DNA from: Amycolatopsis sp. DSM 110486
Lineage (GTDB): Bacteria > Actinomycetota > Actinomycetes > Mycobacteriales > Pseudonocardiaceae
Assembly: GCF_019468465.1 (NCBI RefSeq)
Contig: NZ_CP080519.1
Location: 868,001-932,000 of the forward strand
Reading direction: 5' to 3'
Length of the DNA: 64,000 bases
Below the pieces are notes generated by a model, which worked only from the letters and a program-made list of their open reading frames with translations, made no database searches and was not told the DNA's origin. Shown one piece after another: positions 53,173 through 61,705 of this stretch (the first letter of the stretch is position 1; the number at the start of each line of letters is the position of its first letter). A program made the translations under genes and the position numbers.

Positions 53173-54090
53173 TCAGCGCGTGAGCACCGGCGCCAGGCCG
53201 AACACCTCGAACACCGCGGGGTCCTGGAACACGACGGTGTGCGCGACGCGGCCGTCGGCGATCGAGAACACCTGCACCGTGTGCAGGCGGAAGTCCGAGC
53301 CGTCCCAGCAGTAAGCGGCGAAGGCCGGCTGGCCGTTGGCGTGCGTGCGCTGCAGCTGCCAGCGCGTGCCGCGCATCTCGAACACGCGCGCCATGAAGCG
53401 GGCGTAGTCGTCGCGGCCGCGGTACCAGAGCGGGACGGGCGGCATCTCCAGCACGACCTCGTCGGTCAGCAAGGCCACCAACGCCTCGACGTCCGCCTTT
53501 TCGAAAGCCCGGACGTAGTCGTCGATCACCTCTTCGCCGGATTCGGTGAGCTCGTCGGCCGACACCCCGGCGACCCCGCTTCGCGCGCGTTGCAACGCGC
53601 TGTTCACCGAGGCCGTGGTGGTGCCGAGCAAGTCGGCGACCTCTGCGGCGCTGAAATCGAGCACGTCGCGCAGCACGAGCACAGCGCGTTGACGTGGGGG
53701 CAGCAGCTGCATCGCCGCGACGAACGCGAGCCGCACGCCCGAGCGCGCGGCGGTGACGGCGGCCGGGTCGTCGGGCAGCGGCTGCAGCCACGGCACGTCG
53801 AACGCCGGTACGAGCGGCTGCAGCGGATCTTCGCTCGGGCCGCCGAGCCCCGTCGGCAACGGACGGCGGGCGCGGCCTTCGAGCGCGGTGAGGCACGCGT
53901 TGGTCGCGATGCGGTAGAGCCAGGTCCGGATCGAGGCGCGCGTGCTGTCGTAGCGTTCCCACGCGCGCCAGGCGCGCAGCATCGTCTCCTGCACGAGGTC
54001 CTCGGCCTCGTGCACCGAGCCGAGCAGGCGGTAGCAGTGCACCACCAGCTCGGCCCGGTGCGGACCGGTGCTCGCCGCGAAGTCGGGCAC
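53173..54090 (-). CDS. ECF sigma factor with C-terminal SnoaL domain (SigG-like)
   Basis: 305 aa. Region 2 is ELVVHCYRLLGSVHEAEDLVQETMLRAWRAWE (about 14-45) with TWLYRIATNACL; region 4 is LPPRQRAVLVLRDVLDFSAAEVADLLGTTTASVNSALQRAR (in parts, about 130-170). The last ~120 residues are a SnoaL/NTF2-like domain (DDYVRAFEKADVEALVALL, FMARVFEMRGTRWQLQRT), which replaces an anti-sigma factor in this group. It directs RNA polymerase to an unknown regulon. GTG 54090 lies 1 nt after the stop of the SgcJ-like gene, so the two are coupled. Confidence 0.88.
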   Translation of the reverse strand: MPDFAASTGPHRAELVVHCYRLLGSVHEAEDLVQETMLRAWRAWERYDSTRASIRTWLYRIATNACLTALEGRARRPLPTGLGGPSEDPLQPLVPAFDVPWLQPLPDDPAAVTAARSGVRLAFVAAMQLLPPRQRAVLVLRDVLDFSAAEVADLLGTTTASVNSALQRARSGVAGVSADELTESGEEVIDDYVRAFEKADVEALVALLTDEVVLEMPPVPLWYRGRDDYARFMARVFEMRGTRWQLQRTHANGQPAFAAYCWDGSDFRLHTVQVFSIADGRVAHTVVFQDPAVFEVFGLAPVLTR

Positions 54091-54091
54091 G

Positions 54092-54481
54092 TCAGTGCGC
54101 CGGGGCGTTGCTGTAGGCGGCGACCGACCACGAGCCGGCGGCGCGGGTCAGGACCCAGGTGGCGATGCGCTCGCGTTCGGTCGGCAGCGACTCCTCGCCG
54201 GCGAACAGGATCCCGGCGCGGCTGACGACGATCGCGGTGTCGCCCTCGACGCGCACGTCCTGCGGCTCGTCGACGCCGCGAGAACCCTTGAGCGGGCCGG
54301 CGAACGCGGCGCCCATGTACTCGCGCACTGCGGCGCGGCCCTGGTGGAAGACGCCGGGCATCACCACGGTCGCGTTCTCGGTGTACAGCGCGGCGAACGC
54401 CTCGGCGTCGTTGTCGGCCCACGCGGCGTAGAGGCTGGTCAGCAGGTCGCGGATCTCGGCGGGGGTGGCGGTGGTGGTCAT
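54092..54481 (-). CDS. SgcJ/EcaC-type NTF2-like protein
   Basis: 129 aa. LYAAWADNDAEAFAALYTENATVVMPGVFHQGRAAVREYM matches the DUF4440/SgcJ NTF2-like family, and RERIATWVLTRAAGSWSVAAYSNAPA is its C-terminal strand pair. Function is unknown; often paired with ECF sigma genes. ATG 54481 is preceded by GGGAAGGG. It is the first gene of a two-gene unit with the SnoaL-ECF factor. Confidence 0.8.
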   Translation of the reverse strand: MTTTATPAEIRDLLTSLYAAWADNDAEAFAALYTENATVVMPGVFHQGRAAVREYMGAAFAGPLKGSRGVDEPQDVRVEGDTAIVVSRAGILFAGEESLPTERERIATWVLTRAAGSWSVAAYSNAPAH

Positions 54482-54540
54482 CGTGGTGGTCCCTTCCCTG
54501 AAGTGGTTTCGCAGGGACATACCGGCGGGCCGCCCGGAAC

Positions 54541-55770
54541 TCATCGCTGTGCCGGCAGAAACTTCTCGGCTCGCGATTGCAGGTAGCGGCGCTCGGGCAG
54601 GCTCGACGTCCGTTTGGCCGCCCGGAGGTAGTGCGCGTGGGCCGCGTCGGTGTCGCCGGCGAGCTCCAGCAGGTGGGCCCGCACGGCGTCGAGGCGATGG
54701 CCCTGTTTGAGCCGGCTGTCGTCCTCGACGGTGGCTAGGAGGGCCAGCGCGGCGGCCGGCCCGTCGACCATCGCGACGGCGATCGCGCGGTTGAGCGTCA
54801 CGACCGGGCTCGGGGCGAGCTCCGCCAGCACGTCGTAGAGCTCGACGATCTGCGGCCAGTCCGTGGTCTCGGTGCTCGCCGCGCGGTCGTGCAGCGCGGC
54901 GATCGCGGCCTGCACCTGGTACGGACCCACGGGTCCTCGCTCGAGCGTGCGGCTCACGAGTTCGACGCCCTCGACGATCAGCGGCACCGTCCACAAGCGA
55001 CGGTCCTGATCGGCCAGCGGCAGCAGTGCGCCCTCGTGCGTCCGCGCGGGGCGGCGGGCGTCGGTGAGCAGCATCAGCGCGAGCAGGCCCGCGACCTCAC
55101 CGTCGTCGGGCAGGAGCGTGCGCACGGCGCGGGTCAGCCGGATCGCTTCCGCCGTCAGCTCCACTCGGTGCAGTTCCTCGCCCGAAGACGCGGTGTAGCC
55201 CTCGTTGAAGATCAGGTACAGCACGTGGAGCACGACCTGCAGCCGCGAAGGCCAGTCCTCGGCCGAAGGCTCGGCAAACGTCGACCCCGCGGCCGCGATG
55301 CTCTCCTTCGCGCGCGTGATCCGCCGCATCATCGTGGCTTCGGGCACGAGGAACGCGGTCGCGATCTCAGCCGTGGTCAGGCCCCCGACCGCGCGCAACG
55401 TCAACGCGACCTGCGAGCTCGGCGTCACCGCCGGGTGGCAGCAGAGGAACAGCAGCGTCAACGTGTCGTCGTGCTCCGGCGTGCGGTCCGGGCCCGGCCC
55501 CGGCACCGCCTGCGTGACCTCCTGGACGGCCAGGTTCTCTTCGCGCCGGCGGCGAGCGCTCTCGCTGCGCCAGAGGTCGGTGAGCCGCCGGGTCGCGACG
55601 GTGAGCAACCACGCGCGCGGGTTGTCGGGCACGTCCCCGTCGGCCCACTGCTCGACGGCCGCGAGCAGCGCCTCCTGCACGGCGTCCTCGCAGGCCTCGA
55701 ACTGGCCGTACCGGCGCACCAGCACCCCGAGCACCTGCGGCACGAGCGGCCGGAGCAGTTCGACGTCCAT
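54541..55770 (-). CDS. ECF42-type sigma factor with C-terminal TPR domain
   Basis: 409 aa. Region 2: GVLVRRYGQFEACEDAVQEALLAAVEQW; region 4: LTLRAVGGLTTAEIATAFLVPEATMMRRITRAKESI. The ~220-residue C-terminal helical domain (NEGYTASSGEELHRVELTAEAIRLTR, LYDVLAELAPSPVVTLNRAIAVAM) is diagnostic of ECF42 (DUF6596). There is no anti-sigma factor; in this group the C-terminal domain controls activity, and the partner is a DGPF protein. ATG 55770 shares one base with the DGPF stop (TGATG). Confidence 0.92.
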   Translation of the reverse strand: MDVELLRPLVPQVLGVLVRRYGQFEACEDAVQEALLAAVEQWADGDVPDNPRAWLLTVATRRLTDLWRSESARRRREENLAVQEVTQAVPGPGPDRTPEHDDTLTLLFLCCHPAVTPSSQVALTLRAVGGLTTAEIATAFLVPEATMMRRITRAKESIAAAGSTFAEPSAEDWPSRLQVVLHVLYLIFNEGYTASSGEELHRVELTAEAIRLTRAVRTLLPDDGEVAGLLALMLLTDARRPARTHEGALLPLADQDRRLWTVPLIVEGVELVSRTLERGPVGPYQVQAAIAALHDRAASTETTDWPQIVELYDVLAELAPSPVVTLNRAIAVAMVDGPAAALALLATVEDDSRLKQGHRLDAVRAHLLELAGDTDAAHAHYLRAAKRTSSLPERRYLQSRAEKFLPAQR

Positions 55771-56153
55771 CAGCCGGACTCGGTCTCGCCCTCGGCTCCG
55801 GCGAAGAACGCGACCGGGCGGACCTCGATGCCGAGGCCTTCGATTCCGGCGTCGGGGATCATCGCGGCGACCTCGAGCGCGCGTTCCCGGTTCTCGCACT
55901 CAACGAGGTAGAAGCCCGCGAGGAACTCCTTCGACTCGATGAACGGCCCGTCGGTCACGGCCGGGATGCCGCCGCGCACGCGCACCACGGCGCTGTCCGC
56001 GGGTGCGCCGAGCGCCTGGGTGTTGATCATCTCCCCCGACGCGCGGATCTTCGCGATGAAGTCCCCGTGCCCGGCCATCACCGAGTCCTTGGTCTCCTCC
56101 GAGAGTCCATCCCAGACCTCGGGGTTCATGTGCATCGTCAGCAGAAACTTCAC
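55770..56153 (-). CDS. DGPF/YCII-domain protein paired with ECF42
   Basis: 127 aa. MKFLLTMHMNPEVWDGLSEE and VTDGPFIESKEFLAGFYLVECENRERALEVAA contain the name-giving DGPF motif. Genes of this family form conserved pairs with ECF42 sigma factors and are often also their targets. Translation is coupled to the sigma gene. Function is unknown. Confidence 0.9.
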   Translation of the reverse strand: MKFLLTMHMNPEVWDGLSEETKDSVMAGHGDFIAKIRASGEMINTQALGAPADSAVVRVRGGIPAVTDGPFIESKEFLAGFYLVECENRERALEVAAMIPDAGIEGLGIEVRPVAFFAGAEGETESG

Positions 56154-56271
56154 GTCGTCCTCCCCAGGAGCCGGATCCTGAACGGCCTCAACCTAGCGGA
56201 CGCGACCGTGTCCGGAAGCGCTTCGCCGCTCCGACCCTCGGCCGAAACCACCTTTCGGAAGGGGACCCGAA

Positions 56272-57798
56272 ATGCCCGCCACCCGTCGCGCCTGGCTCGG
56301 CCTGGCCGTGCTGATGCTGCCCACGCTCCTGGTCGCGCTCGACATCGGCGTCGTGTTCCTCGCGCTGCCCGCGATCAGCGTCGAGCTTGGCGCGAGCGGG
56401 GTGCAGCAGCTCTGGCTCACCGACGTCTACGGCTTCCTGATCGCCGGCTTCCTCATCACCATGGGCACGCTCGGCGACCGGATCGGGCGGCGGAAGCTGC
56501 TGCTCATCGGTGCGGCCGCGTTCGGGGTGCTGTCGATCGTGGCGGCGTTCGCGCCCGACGCCGGCACGCTCATCGTCACCCGCGCGTTGCTCGGCATCGC
56601 GGGCGCGACGTTGATGCCCTCGACGCTCGCCTTGATCAGCACGCTGTTCCCCGACGCGAAGCAGCGCGGCACGGCGATCTCGCTGTGGGCGTTGTGCCAG
56701 TTCGGCGGCGCGGCCCTGGGGCCGGTGCTCGGCGGGGTGCTGCTCGCGCACTTCTGGTGGGGTTCGGTGTTCCTGCTCGGCGCGCCCGTGATGCTCATGC
56801 TGCTGGTGGCCGGCCCGCTCGTGCTGCCGGAGCACCGTGGGACCGGCGGCGCTGGCGGCGCTGGTGGCACGAAGCTCGACCCGGCGAGCGTCGTGCTGTC
56901 GCTGGCCACTGTGCTGCCGGCGGTGTGGGGGATCAAGGAGCTGGCCACCGGTGGCGGAACCACTGCGGCACTGGCGGTGCTCGCCGGGCTCGGGTTCGGC
57001 GTCGCGTTCGTGCGGCGGCAGCGCCGGCTGACGACGCCGTTGCTGGACCTGTCGTTGTTCCGCCGTCCGCAGGTCGGGGCGATCCTCGCGACGATGCTGC
57101 TCACCGGCCTGTTCATGGCGGGCACCGGGATGCTCGTGAGCCAGTACTTCCAGCTGGTGCTCGGTCTGTCGCCGCTGACCGCCGCGCTCTGGTACGCGCC
57201 CATGGGGCTCGCGATCGGCCTCGGCTGCGTGCTGACGCCGGCGATCGTCCGCCGGGTTTCGCCGCGGGCCGCGATCACCGCGGGGCTGGTGCTGGGCGTC
57301 GGCGGGTTCGCGCTGGTCGCGTTCGCGGGGACGGCCGCGGGACTGCTGCCGGCGTCGGCGGGGCTCGCGGTTGTGGCGTTCGGCGACGGGCCGCTGGTCG
57401 CGCTGGGCACGGGGATGATCGTGGGCTCGGTGCCGCCGGAGCGCGCCGGCTCGGCCGCGTCGACGTCGGAAACGTGCCTGGACCTGGGCGCGACGCTCGG
57501 CATGGCGCTGCTGGGCTCCCTCGCCGCGGCCGTCTACCGGGCTCGGCTCGTGGTGCCGTCCGGTGTCGACGTGGACCGGGCGCGCGAAAGCCTGGCCGGT
57601 GCGGAGACGGTCGGTTCGCCGGCGCTGACGGCGAGTGCGCACGCGGCGTTCGGGTCGGGACTGTCCACAGTGGCCTGGGTGAGCGCGGTCGCGTTCGCGG
57701 TGCTGTCGGTGGTTGCGGGAAGGGCGTTGAAGCGACGGGAGCGTCAGAGCCGGGTGGAGATGCCGTCGAGCAGGCAGTCGAGCCCGAGCGTGAACTGA
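56272..57798 (+). CDS. MFS transporter, DHA2 (drug:H+ antiporter, 14-TM) family
   Basis: 508 aa. About 14 hydrophobic helices. DHA2 marks: LDIGVVFLALPAISVELGAS (helix 1, motif D1), LGDRIGRRKLLLIG (motif A), LGPVLGGVLLAHFWWGSVFLL (motif C, antiporter). It exports drugs or related toxic compounds. The ATG follows GAAGGGG. Its 3' end overlaps the convergent TetR gene by 55 bp; that TetR may regulate the FAD monooxygenase on its other side instead. Confidence 0.92.
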   Translation: MPATRRAWLGLAVLMLPTLLVALDIGVVFLALPAISVELGASGVQQLWLTDVYGFLIAGFLITMGTLGDRIGRRKLLLIGAAAFGVLSIVAAFAPDAGTLIVTRALLGIAGATLMPSTLALISTLFPDAKQRGTAISLWALCQFGGAALGPVLGGVLLAHFWWGSVFLLGAPVMLMLLVAGPLVLPEHRGTGGAGGAGGTKLDPASVVLSLATVLPAVWGIKELATGGGTTAALAVLAGLGFGVAFVRRQRRLTTPLLDLSLFRRPQVGAILATMLLTGLFMAGTGMLVSQYFQLVLGLSPLTAALWYAPMGLAIGLGCVLTPAIVRRVSPRAAITAGLVLGVGGFALVAFAGTAAGLLPASAGLAVVAFGDGPLVALGTGMIVGSVPPERAGSAASTSETCLDLGATLGMALLGSLAAAVYRARLVVPSGVDVDRARESLAGAETVGSPALTASAHAAFGSGLSTVAWVSAVAFAVLSVVAGRALKRRERQSRVEMPSSRQSSPSVN

Positions 57799-58487
57799 AC
57801 GTCTTCGGCGGGGGTGGCCGGGGCGTGCGGGTCAGCGCCCAGGAAGTCCTTGACCACGCGTTCGAGCAGCGGGTAGCGCGGCTGTGCGTCACTGCCGATG
57901 TCGACGAACCAGGCGCCGGCGAGCTCCTGGACGTCGTCGAGCCCGCGGAACCCCTGCCTCTGCCACATCTTCATCTCTTCGGTCCGCTGCAAGGCCTGGC
58001 CGACGACGTAACCGTCGAGCAGCCGGTGGTAGGAGACCGCGGCCGAGAGGTCCTGGCCCAGGCCGACGAAGGTGCTCAGCACGAACTCCTGGCGGCGGCT
58101 CGCGTGCGGCCCGGCGGGCGGGCGCTGGTGCACGAGCTCGGCGAACCAGGGGTGGCGTTTCATCATCGTCCACGAGTCGTGCGAGACCCGGGTGAGATCG
58201 GCTCGCCAGTCTCCGCCCGGCTTCTCGGGCGTGGTGACCTCGGCGTTCGCCGCGTCGAGCATGAGGTCGACGAGACCGTCCTTGTTGTGCACGTAGCGGT
58301 AGAGCGACATGGGCGTGGACGAGCCCAGCTCCTTCGCGACGGCGCGCATGGTGAGTGCGTCGGAACCGCCGGAGTCGGCGATCGCGATCGCGGTCCGCAC
58401 GATCTCCGCGCGCCCGAGGCCCCACCGTCGTTCGGGCGGTTCGGGCAGCAGCCAGATCGGCGGGGTCGGGGTTCCCTGAGCGCTCAA
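57744..58487 (-). CDS. TetR-family regulator with TetR_C domain
   Basis: 247 aa. TTG start with GGAGG 5 nt upstream. HTH: IVRTAIAIADSGGSDALTMR, AVAKELGSSTPMSLYRYVHNKDGL, then the long TetR_C_1-like ligand domain (WMMKRHPWFAELVHQRP-type segment). The YRYVHNK recognition helix is typical of TetR repressors of drug exporters and tailoring monooxygenases. It is divergent from the FAD monooxygenase, with two GTGTAC operators between, and overlaps the DHA2 exporter end. Either or both may be targets. Confidence 0.9.
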   Translation of the reverse strand: MSAQGTPTPPIWLLPEPPERRWGLGRAEIVRTAIAIADSGGSDALTMRAVAKELGSSTPMSLYRYVHNKDGLVDLMLDAANAEVTTPEKPGGDWRADLTRVSHDSWTMMKRHPWFAELVHQRPPAGPHASRRQEFVLSTFVGLGQDLSAAVSYHRLLDGYVVGQALQRTEEMKMWQRQGFRGLDDVQELAGAWFVDIGSDAQPRYPLLERVVKDFLGADPHAPATPAEDVQFTLGLDCLLDGISTRL

Positions 58488-58522
58488 GCGGCCTCCTGTC
58501 GGTTGCGTTGATCCTACTCGGC

Positions 58523-58574
58523 GTGTACAACGTACATAGAGTGTACGACGTACACATCCGGATTGGATGTGTAC
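58523..58574. promoter_or_regulatory. tandem GTGTAC operators
   Basis: GTGTACAACGTACAT (58523-58537) and the perfect palindrome GTGTACGACGTACAC (58541-58555) are spaced 18 bp start to start. An extra half-site GTGTAC is at 58569-58574. They lie between the divergent TetR and FAD monooxygenase genes. Confidence 0.75.
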
Positions 58575-58598
58575 GGGTCAGCCGAGCTGGGGGTTGTC

Positions 58599-60143
58599 GT
58601 GAGCGAACGGACACAGGTGCTGATCAGCGGTGGTGGGGTCGCCGGGTTGACGGCGGGGTTATTGCTGCACCGCCACGGCGTGCGCGCGGTGCTGGTGGAG
58701 AAGCACGCGAGCACGTCACCGCAGCCGAAGGCACGGCGGTTCAACCACCGCAGCAACGAGGTGTTCCGCGCGCTGGGCCTGCGCGACGCGGTGGCGGAGG
58801 CGAGTGCGCCGCTGGCGTCGTTCGCGGGGATGCTGAGCGGGCCGACGCTGGCCGAGGCGAAGTGGCCGGAGATCACGCCGGCGATGCGGGCGGGCATCGC
58901 GCAGTACGGCCGGATGAACGACCACAGTCCGGCGCCGAGCGTGCTGTGCCCGCAGGACGTGCTGGAGCCGGTGCTGCGGCGCGCCGCGGAGGACCGCGGG
59001 GTTTCGGTGCGGTTCTCGACGGAGCTGGTGTCGTTCACACAGTCCTCGTCGGGGGTCACCGCGGCGCTGCGTTCTGCCGGGGGCGAGGGCTCGGAGGTGG
59101 CAGCCGATTACCTGATCGCGGCCGACGGGGCACGCAGCCCGGTCCGCGAGGCGCTGGGGATTCCGCGCAGCGGCTACGGTCACCTCGCGAACAACCTCGA
59201 CATCGCGTTCCGCGCCGACCTCACGGAACTGGTGCGGGACAAGAAGTTCAACCTGTGCCAGATCGAGAACCCGGCGGCGTCGGGCGCGTTCGTGTCGGTG
59301 AACGGCACCGACCGCTGGCTGTTCTCCACGTCGGACTTCCCCGGCTCTCAGACCCTGGGCGACGACGGCTGGCGCGACCTGCTGCGCGCCATGGTCGGCG
59401 TGCCGGACCTCGACGTGGAGGTGCTGAGCCTGATGCCGTGGGAGTCGGGCATGTACGTGGCCGACCGCTACGCCGAGGGCCGCGTCTTCCTCGCCGGCGA
59501 CGCCGCGCACGCCATGCCGCCCATGGCCGCGGCCGGCGCGAACACCGCGATCGGCGACGTCCACAACCTGGCGTGGAAGCTCGGGGCCGTGCTCGCCGGG
59601 TCCGCGTCACCGGCACTGCTTGACACCTACCACGCCGAACGCCACCCCCTCGGCTACGCGACGGCCGAGTTCTCCAGCCGGGTCAGCGGGCACCTCGGCA
59701 CCATGATCGCGTCCGTGACCAGCGGCGAAGTCCCCGTCGACCCGGTCACCGCCCTGTTCGGCGCACAGTACGACGAGGGCGCCTTCGTCCCCGACACCCG
59801 CGGCCCCGCGCCGTTCGACCGCTACGCCCCCGGCGGCCGTCCCGGCACCCGCGTGCCCCACGCGTGGGTCTCCCCCGGGGTGTCCACTGTGGACCTCGCC
59901 GGCCCGGACTTCGCACTCCTGACTCCTCCCGGCGAGACCCACTGGACCGCGACGGCCCGCCACCTCGGCCTCCGCACTGTTTCGGTCCCCGCCCCCGCCT
60001 GGCTCGACTCCGTCGCCCTCTCGCCCGACGGCGCCCTCCTCCTCCGCCCCGACGCCGTGGTCGCGTGGCACTCGGCCTCCGCCATCCCCCTCGACGACGC
60101 CTGCGCCCGCATCCTCGGCCAACCGGCGGCCGTCGGTGGATGA
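58599..60143 (+). CDS. FAD-dependent monooxygenase, PheA/TfdB (aromatic hydroxylase) family
   Basis: 514 aa, group A flavoprotein. Dinucleotide fold GGGVAGLTAGLLLHRHGV, the DG motif (AADGARSPVREALG) and the second FAD motif (GRVFLAGDAAHAMPP) are intact; a thioredoxin-like C-terminal region follows. Relatives hydroxylate phenols, anthracycline or tetracycline-type polyketides, or inactivate such antibiotics. The start is GTG 58599 with GGGGG upstream; the earlier in-frame ATG at 58563 lies in the operator region. It is TetR-controlled by inference. Confidence 0.9.
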   Translation: MSERTQVLISGGGVAGLTAGLLLHRHGVRAVLVEKHASTSPQPKARRFNHRSNEVFRALGLRDAVAEASAPLASFAGMLSGPTLAEAKWPEITPAMRAGIAQYGRMNDHSPAPSVLCPQDVLEPVLRRAAEDRGVSVRFSTELVSFTQSSSGVTAALRSAGGEGSEVAADYLIAADGARSPVREALGIPRSGYGHLANNLDIAFRADLTELVRDKKFNLCQIENPAASGAFVSVNGTDRWLFSTSDFPGSQTLGDDGWRDLLRAMVGVPDLDVEVLSLMPWESGMYVADRYAEGRVFLAGDAAHAMPPMAAAGANTAIGDVHNLAWKLGAVLAGSASPALLDTYHAERHPLGYATAEFSSRVSGHLGTMIASVTSGEVPVDPVTALFGAQYDEGAFVPDTRGPAPFDRYAPGGRPGTRVPHAWVSPGVSTVDLAGPDFALLTPPGETHWTATARHLGLRTVSVPAPAWLDSVALSPDGALLLRPDAVVAWHSASAIPLDDACARILGQPAAVGG

Positions 60144-60236
60144 TCACTCGCCCGGGCGGGCGTCCCCCGAGGTTTGCCCACCCCGCTCGGCGCGGCTCAC
60201 CGGCCGCCCGCGCAGGCGGCCACCAGGCGGCCGGGC

Positions 60237-61604
60237 TCACCGGCCGAAGTACTCCGCCGGATCCCCCACCCAGCCGACATGCGCATCAGGCCGAACCAGC
60301 ACCTCCCCGCCATCCCGCGCGAACACCACCCGGTCCGGCAGCCCGGCCGGACGGTGGTCACCGATGTAGACGAAACGGCCTCCCCGCAACTGCTCATACA
60401 ACCGGCCACCCGGGAGGTCGCGGTCCTCGGCACGAGCGCCGACAAGACGGTCTGCACCAGCCGGCGGCGCGTAGCGGATCCCGACACCCGAGATCACGCC
60501 GGCGACGCGGCGGGCGAGCGGGGCCGCGGAGAGGGCGGCACCCAGGAGCCGGTTGCGGGCTTCGCGGAGAACGAGCGGCTTGATCATCGCCAGGCGGATG
60601 ATCGCGCCGCTGCTGCGGAGGACGAGGCGGCCGACCGGGTGGCGCTCGGCTTCGTAGGTGTCGAGCAGGGTCTCCGGCAGGCGACCGGCCAGCACCTCGG
60701 CCAGCTTCCAGCTCAGGTTGGCCGCGTCCTGCAGGCCTGTGTTCATGCCCTGGCCGCCGGCGGGTGAGTGGACGTGGGCGGCGTCGCCGGCGAGGAAGAC
60801 GTGGCCGGAGCGGTAGTGCGGGGCCTGGCGCTCGTCGCTGTGGAAGCGGGAGAGCCAGCGCGCGTCGTGCATGCCGAGGTCGGTGCCGAGGGAGCGGCGG
60901 GTGATGTCGCGGACCTCGTCGAGCGAGAGCGGCGCGTCGTCCGGAACCTGGGAGCGCCGGTCCCAGGCGAAGACGCGGTAGTAGCCGTCGCCGAAGGGGG
61001 CGACGAACGCGAAGCCGTCGCCGACGCCGTTGACCATGAGGAGGTCTTCGGGCGGCGAGTCGAGCCGGACGTCGGCCAGCATGATCGACTTCAGCACCGA
61101 ACGGCCGGGGAACGGCAGGCCGAGCTGGCGGCGCACGACACTGTGCAGCCCGTCGGCGCCGACGAGGTAGCGGGCGCGGTAGAGCTGGCCGTCGGCGGTG
61201 GTGACGTCGACGCCGTCGTGGTCCTGGGCGAGCGTGCGCACCTCGGCGCCCCACACGAACTTCGCGCCGAGCCGTTCGGCGCGCGAACGCAGGATCTCCT
61301 CGGTGTGGGTCTGCGGCGTGATCAGCAAGTAGCCGTAGCGCGAGGGCAGCTTCGCGAGGTCGATCTCGACCCGGTCGAACAGCCGCAGCTCGCGCAGCCG
61401 CGCGCCGGTGGCGATGAGTTCGTCGGCGACGCCGCGTACGTCGAGGTGCTCCAGCGTGCGGGCGTGGACCCCGAACGCCCTGGTCAGGTTCGATCCCGTG
61501 GTCCGCCGTTCGAGCACCGTCACGGCCACGCCGGCTTCGGCGAGATCGCCCGCGAGCAGCAGCCCCACGGGTCCGGCTCCGACGACCAGCACTTCCGATT
61601 CCAT
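60237..61604 (-). CDS. FAD-dependent monooxygenase, rifampicin-monooxygenase/TetX-like group
   Basis: 455 aa. VVGAGPVGLLLAGDLAEAGV is the FAD-binding fold, VGADGLHSVVRRQLG the DG motif and GHVFLAGDAAHVHSP the GD motif, followed by GGQGMNTGLQDAANLSWKL. These motifs match class A hydroxylases that include antibiotic-inactivating enzymes and polyketide hydroxylases. Specificity is not shown. ATG 61604 has GGGGG 5 nt upstream; the longer frame crosses the operators. It is divergent from the TetR gene at 61705 with four operator copies between. Confidence 0.88.
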   Translation of the reverse strand: MESEVLVVGAGPVGLLLAGDLAEAGVAVTVLERRTTGSNLTRAFGVHARTLEHLDVRGVADELIATGARLRELRLFDRVEIDLAKLPSRYGYLLITPQTHTEEILRSRAERLGAKFVWGAEVRTLAQDHDGVDVTTADGQLYRARYLVGADGLHSVVRRQLGLPFPGRSVLKSIMLADVRLDSPPEDLLMVNGVGDGFAFVAPFGDGYYRVFAWDRRSQVPDDAPLSLDEVRDITRRSLGTDLGMHDARWLSRFHSDERQAPHYRSGHVFLAGDAAHVHSPAGGQGMNTGLQDAANLSWKLAEVLAGRLPETLLDTYEAERHPVGRLVLRSSGAIIRLAMIKPLVLREARNRLLGAALSAAPLARRVAGVISGVGIRYAPPAGADRLVGARAEDRDLPGGRLYEQLRGGRFVYIGDHRPAGLPDRVVFARDGGEVLVRPDAHVGWVGDPAEYFGR

Positions 61605-61615
61605 GTCGACCCCCA

Positions 61616-61705
61616 AGTCAACATCCGTTTGCCAACACCTGTTGGCATCCAGTAGACGCCCTGGTACTAGCCATGTCAACACCCGTTGGCCTACAGTTGT
61701 TGGCA
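61616..61705. promoter_or_regulatory. four copies of an 18-bp TetR operator in two phased pairs
   Basis: The consensus is the perfect palindrome TGCCAACACCTGTTGGCA at 61630-61647. Diverged copies are at 61616-61633, 61674-61691 and 61688-61705. Within each pair the copies are offset by 14 bp. A -10 box TACAGT (61692-61697) lies in the last copy, 7 nt before the TetR ATG. Confidence 0.75.
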
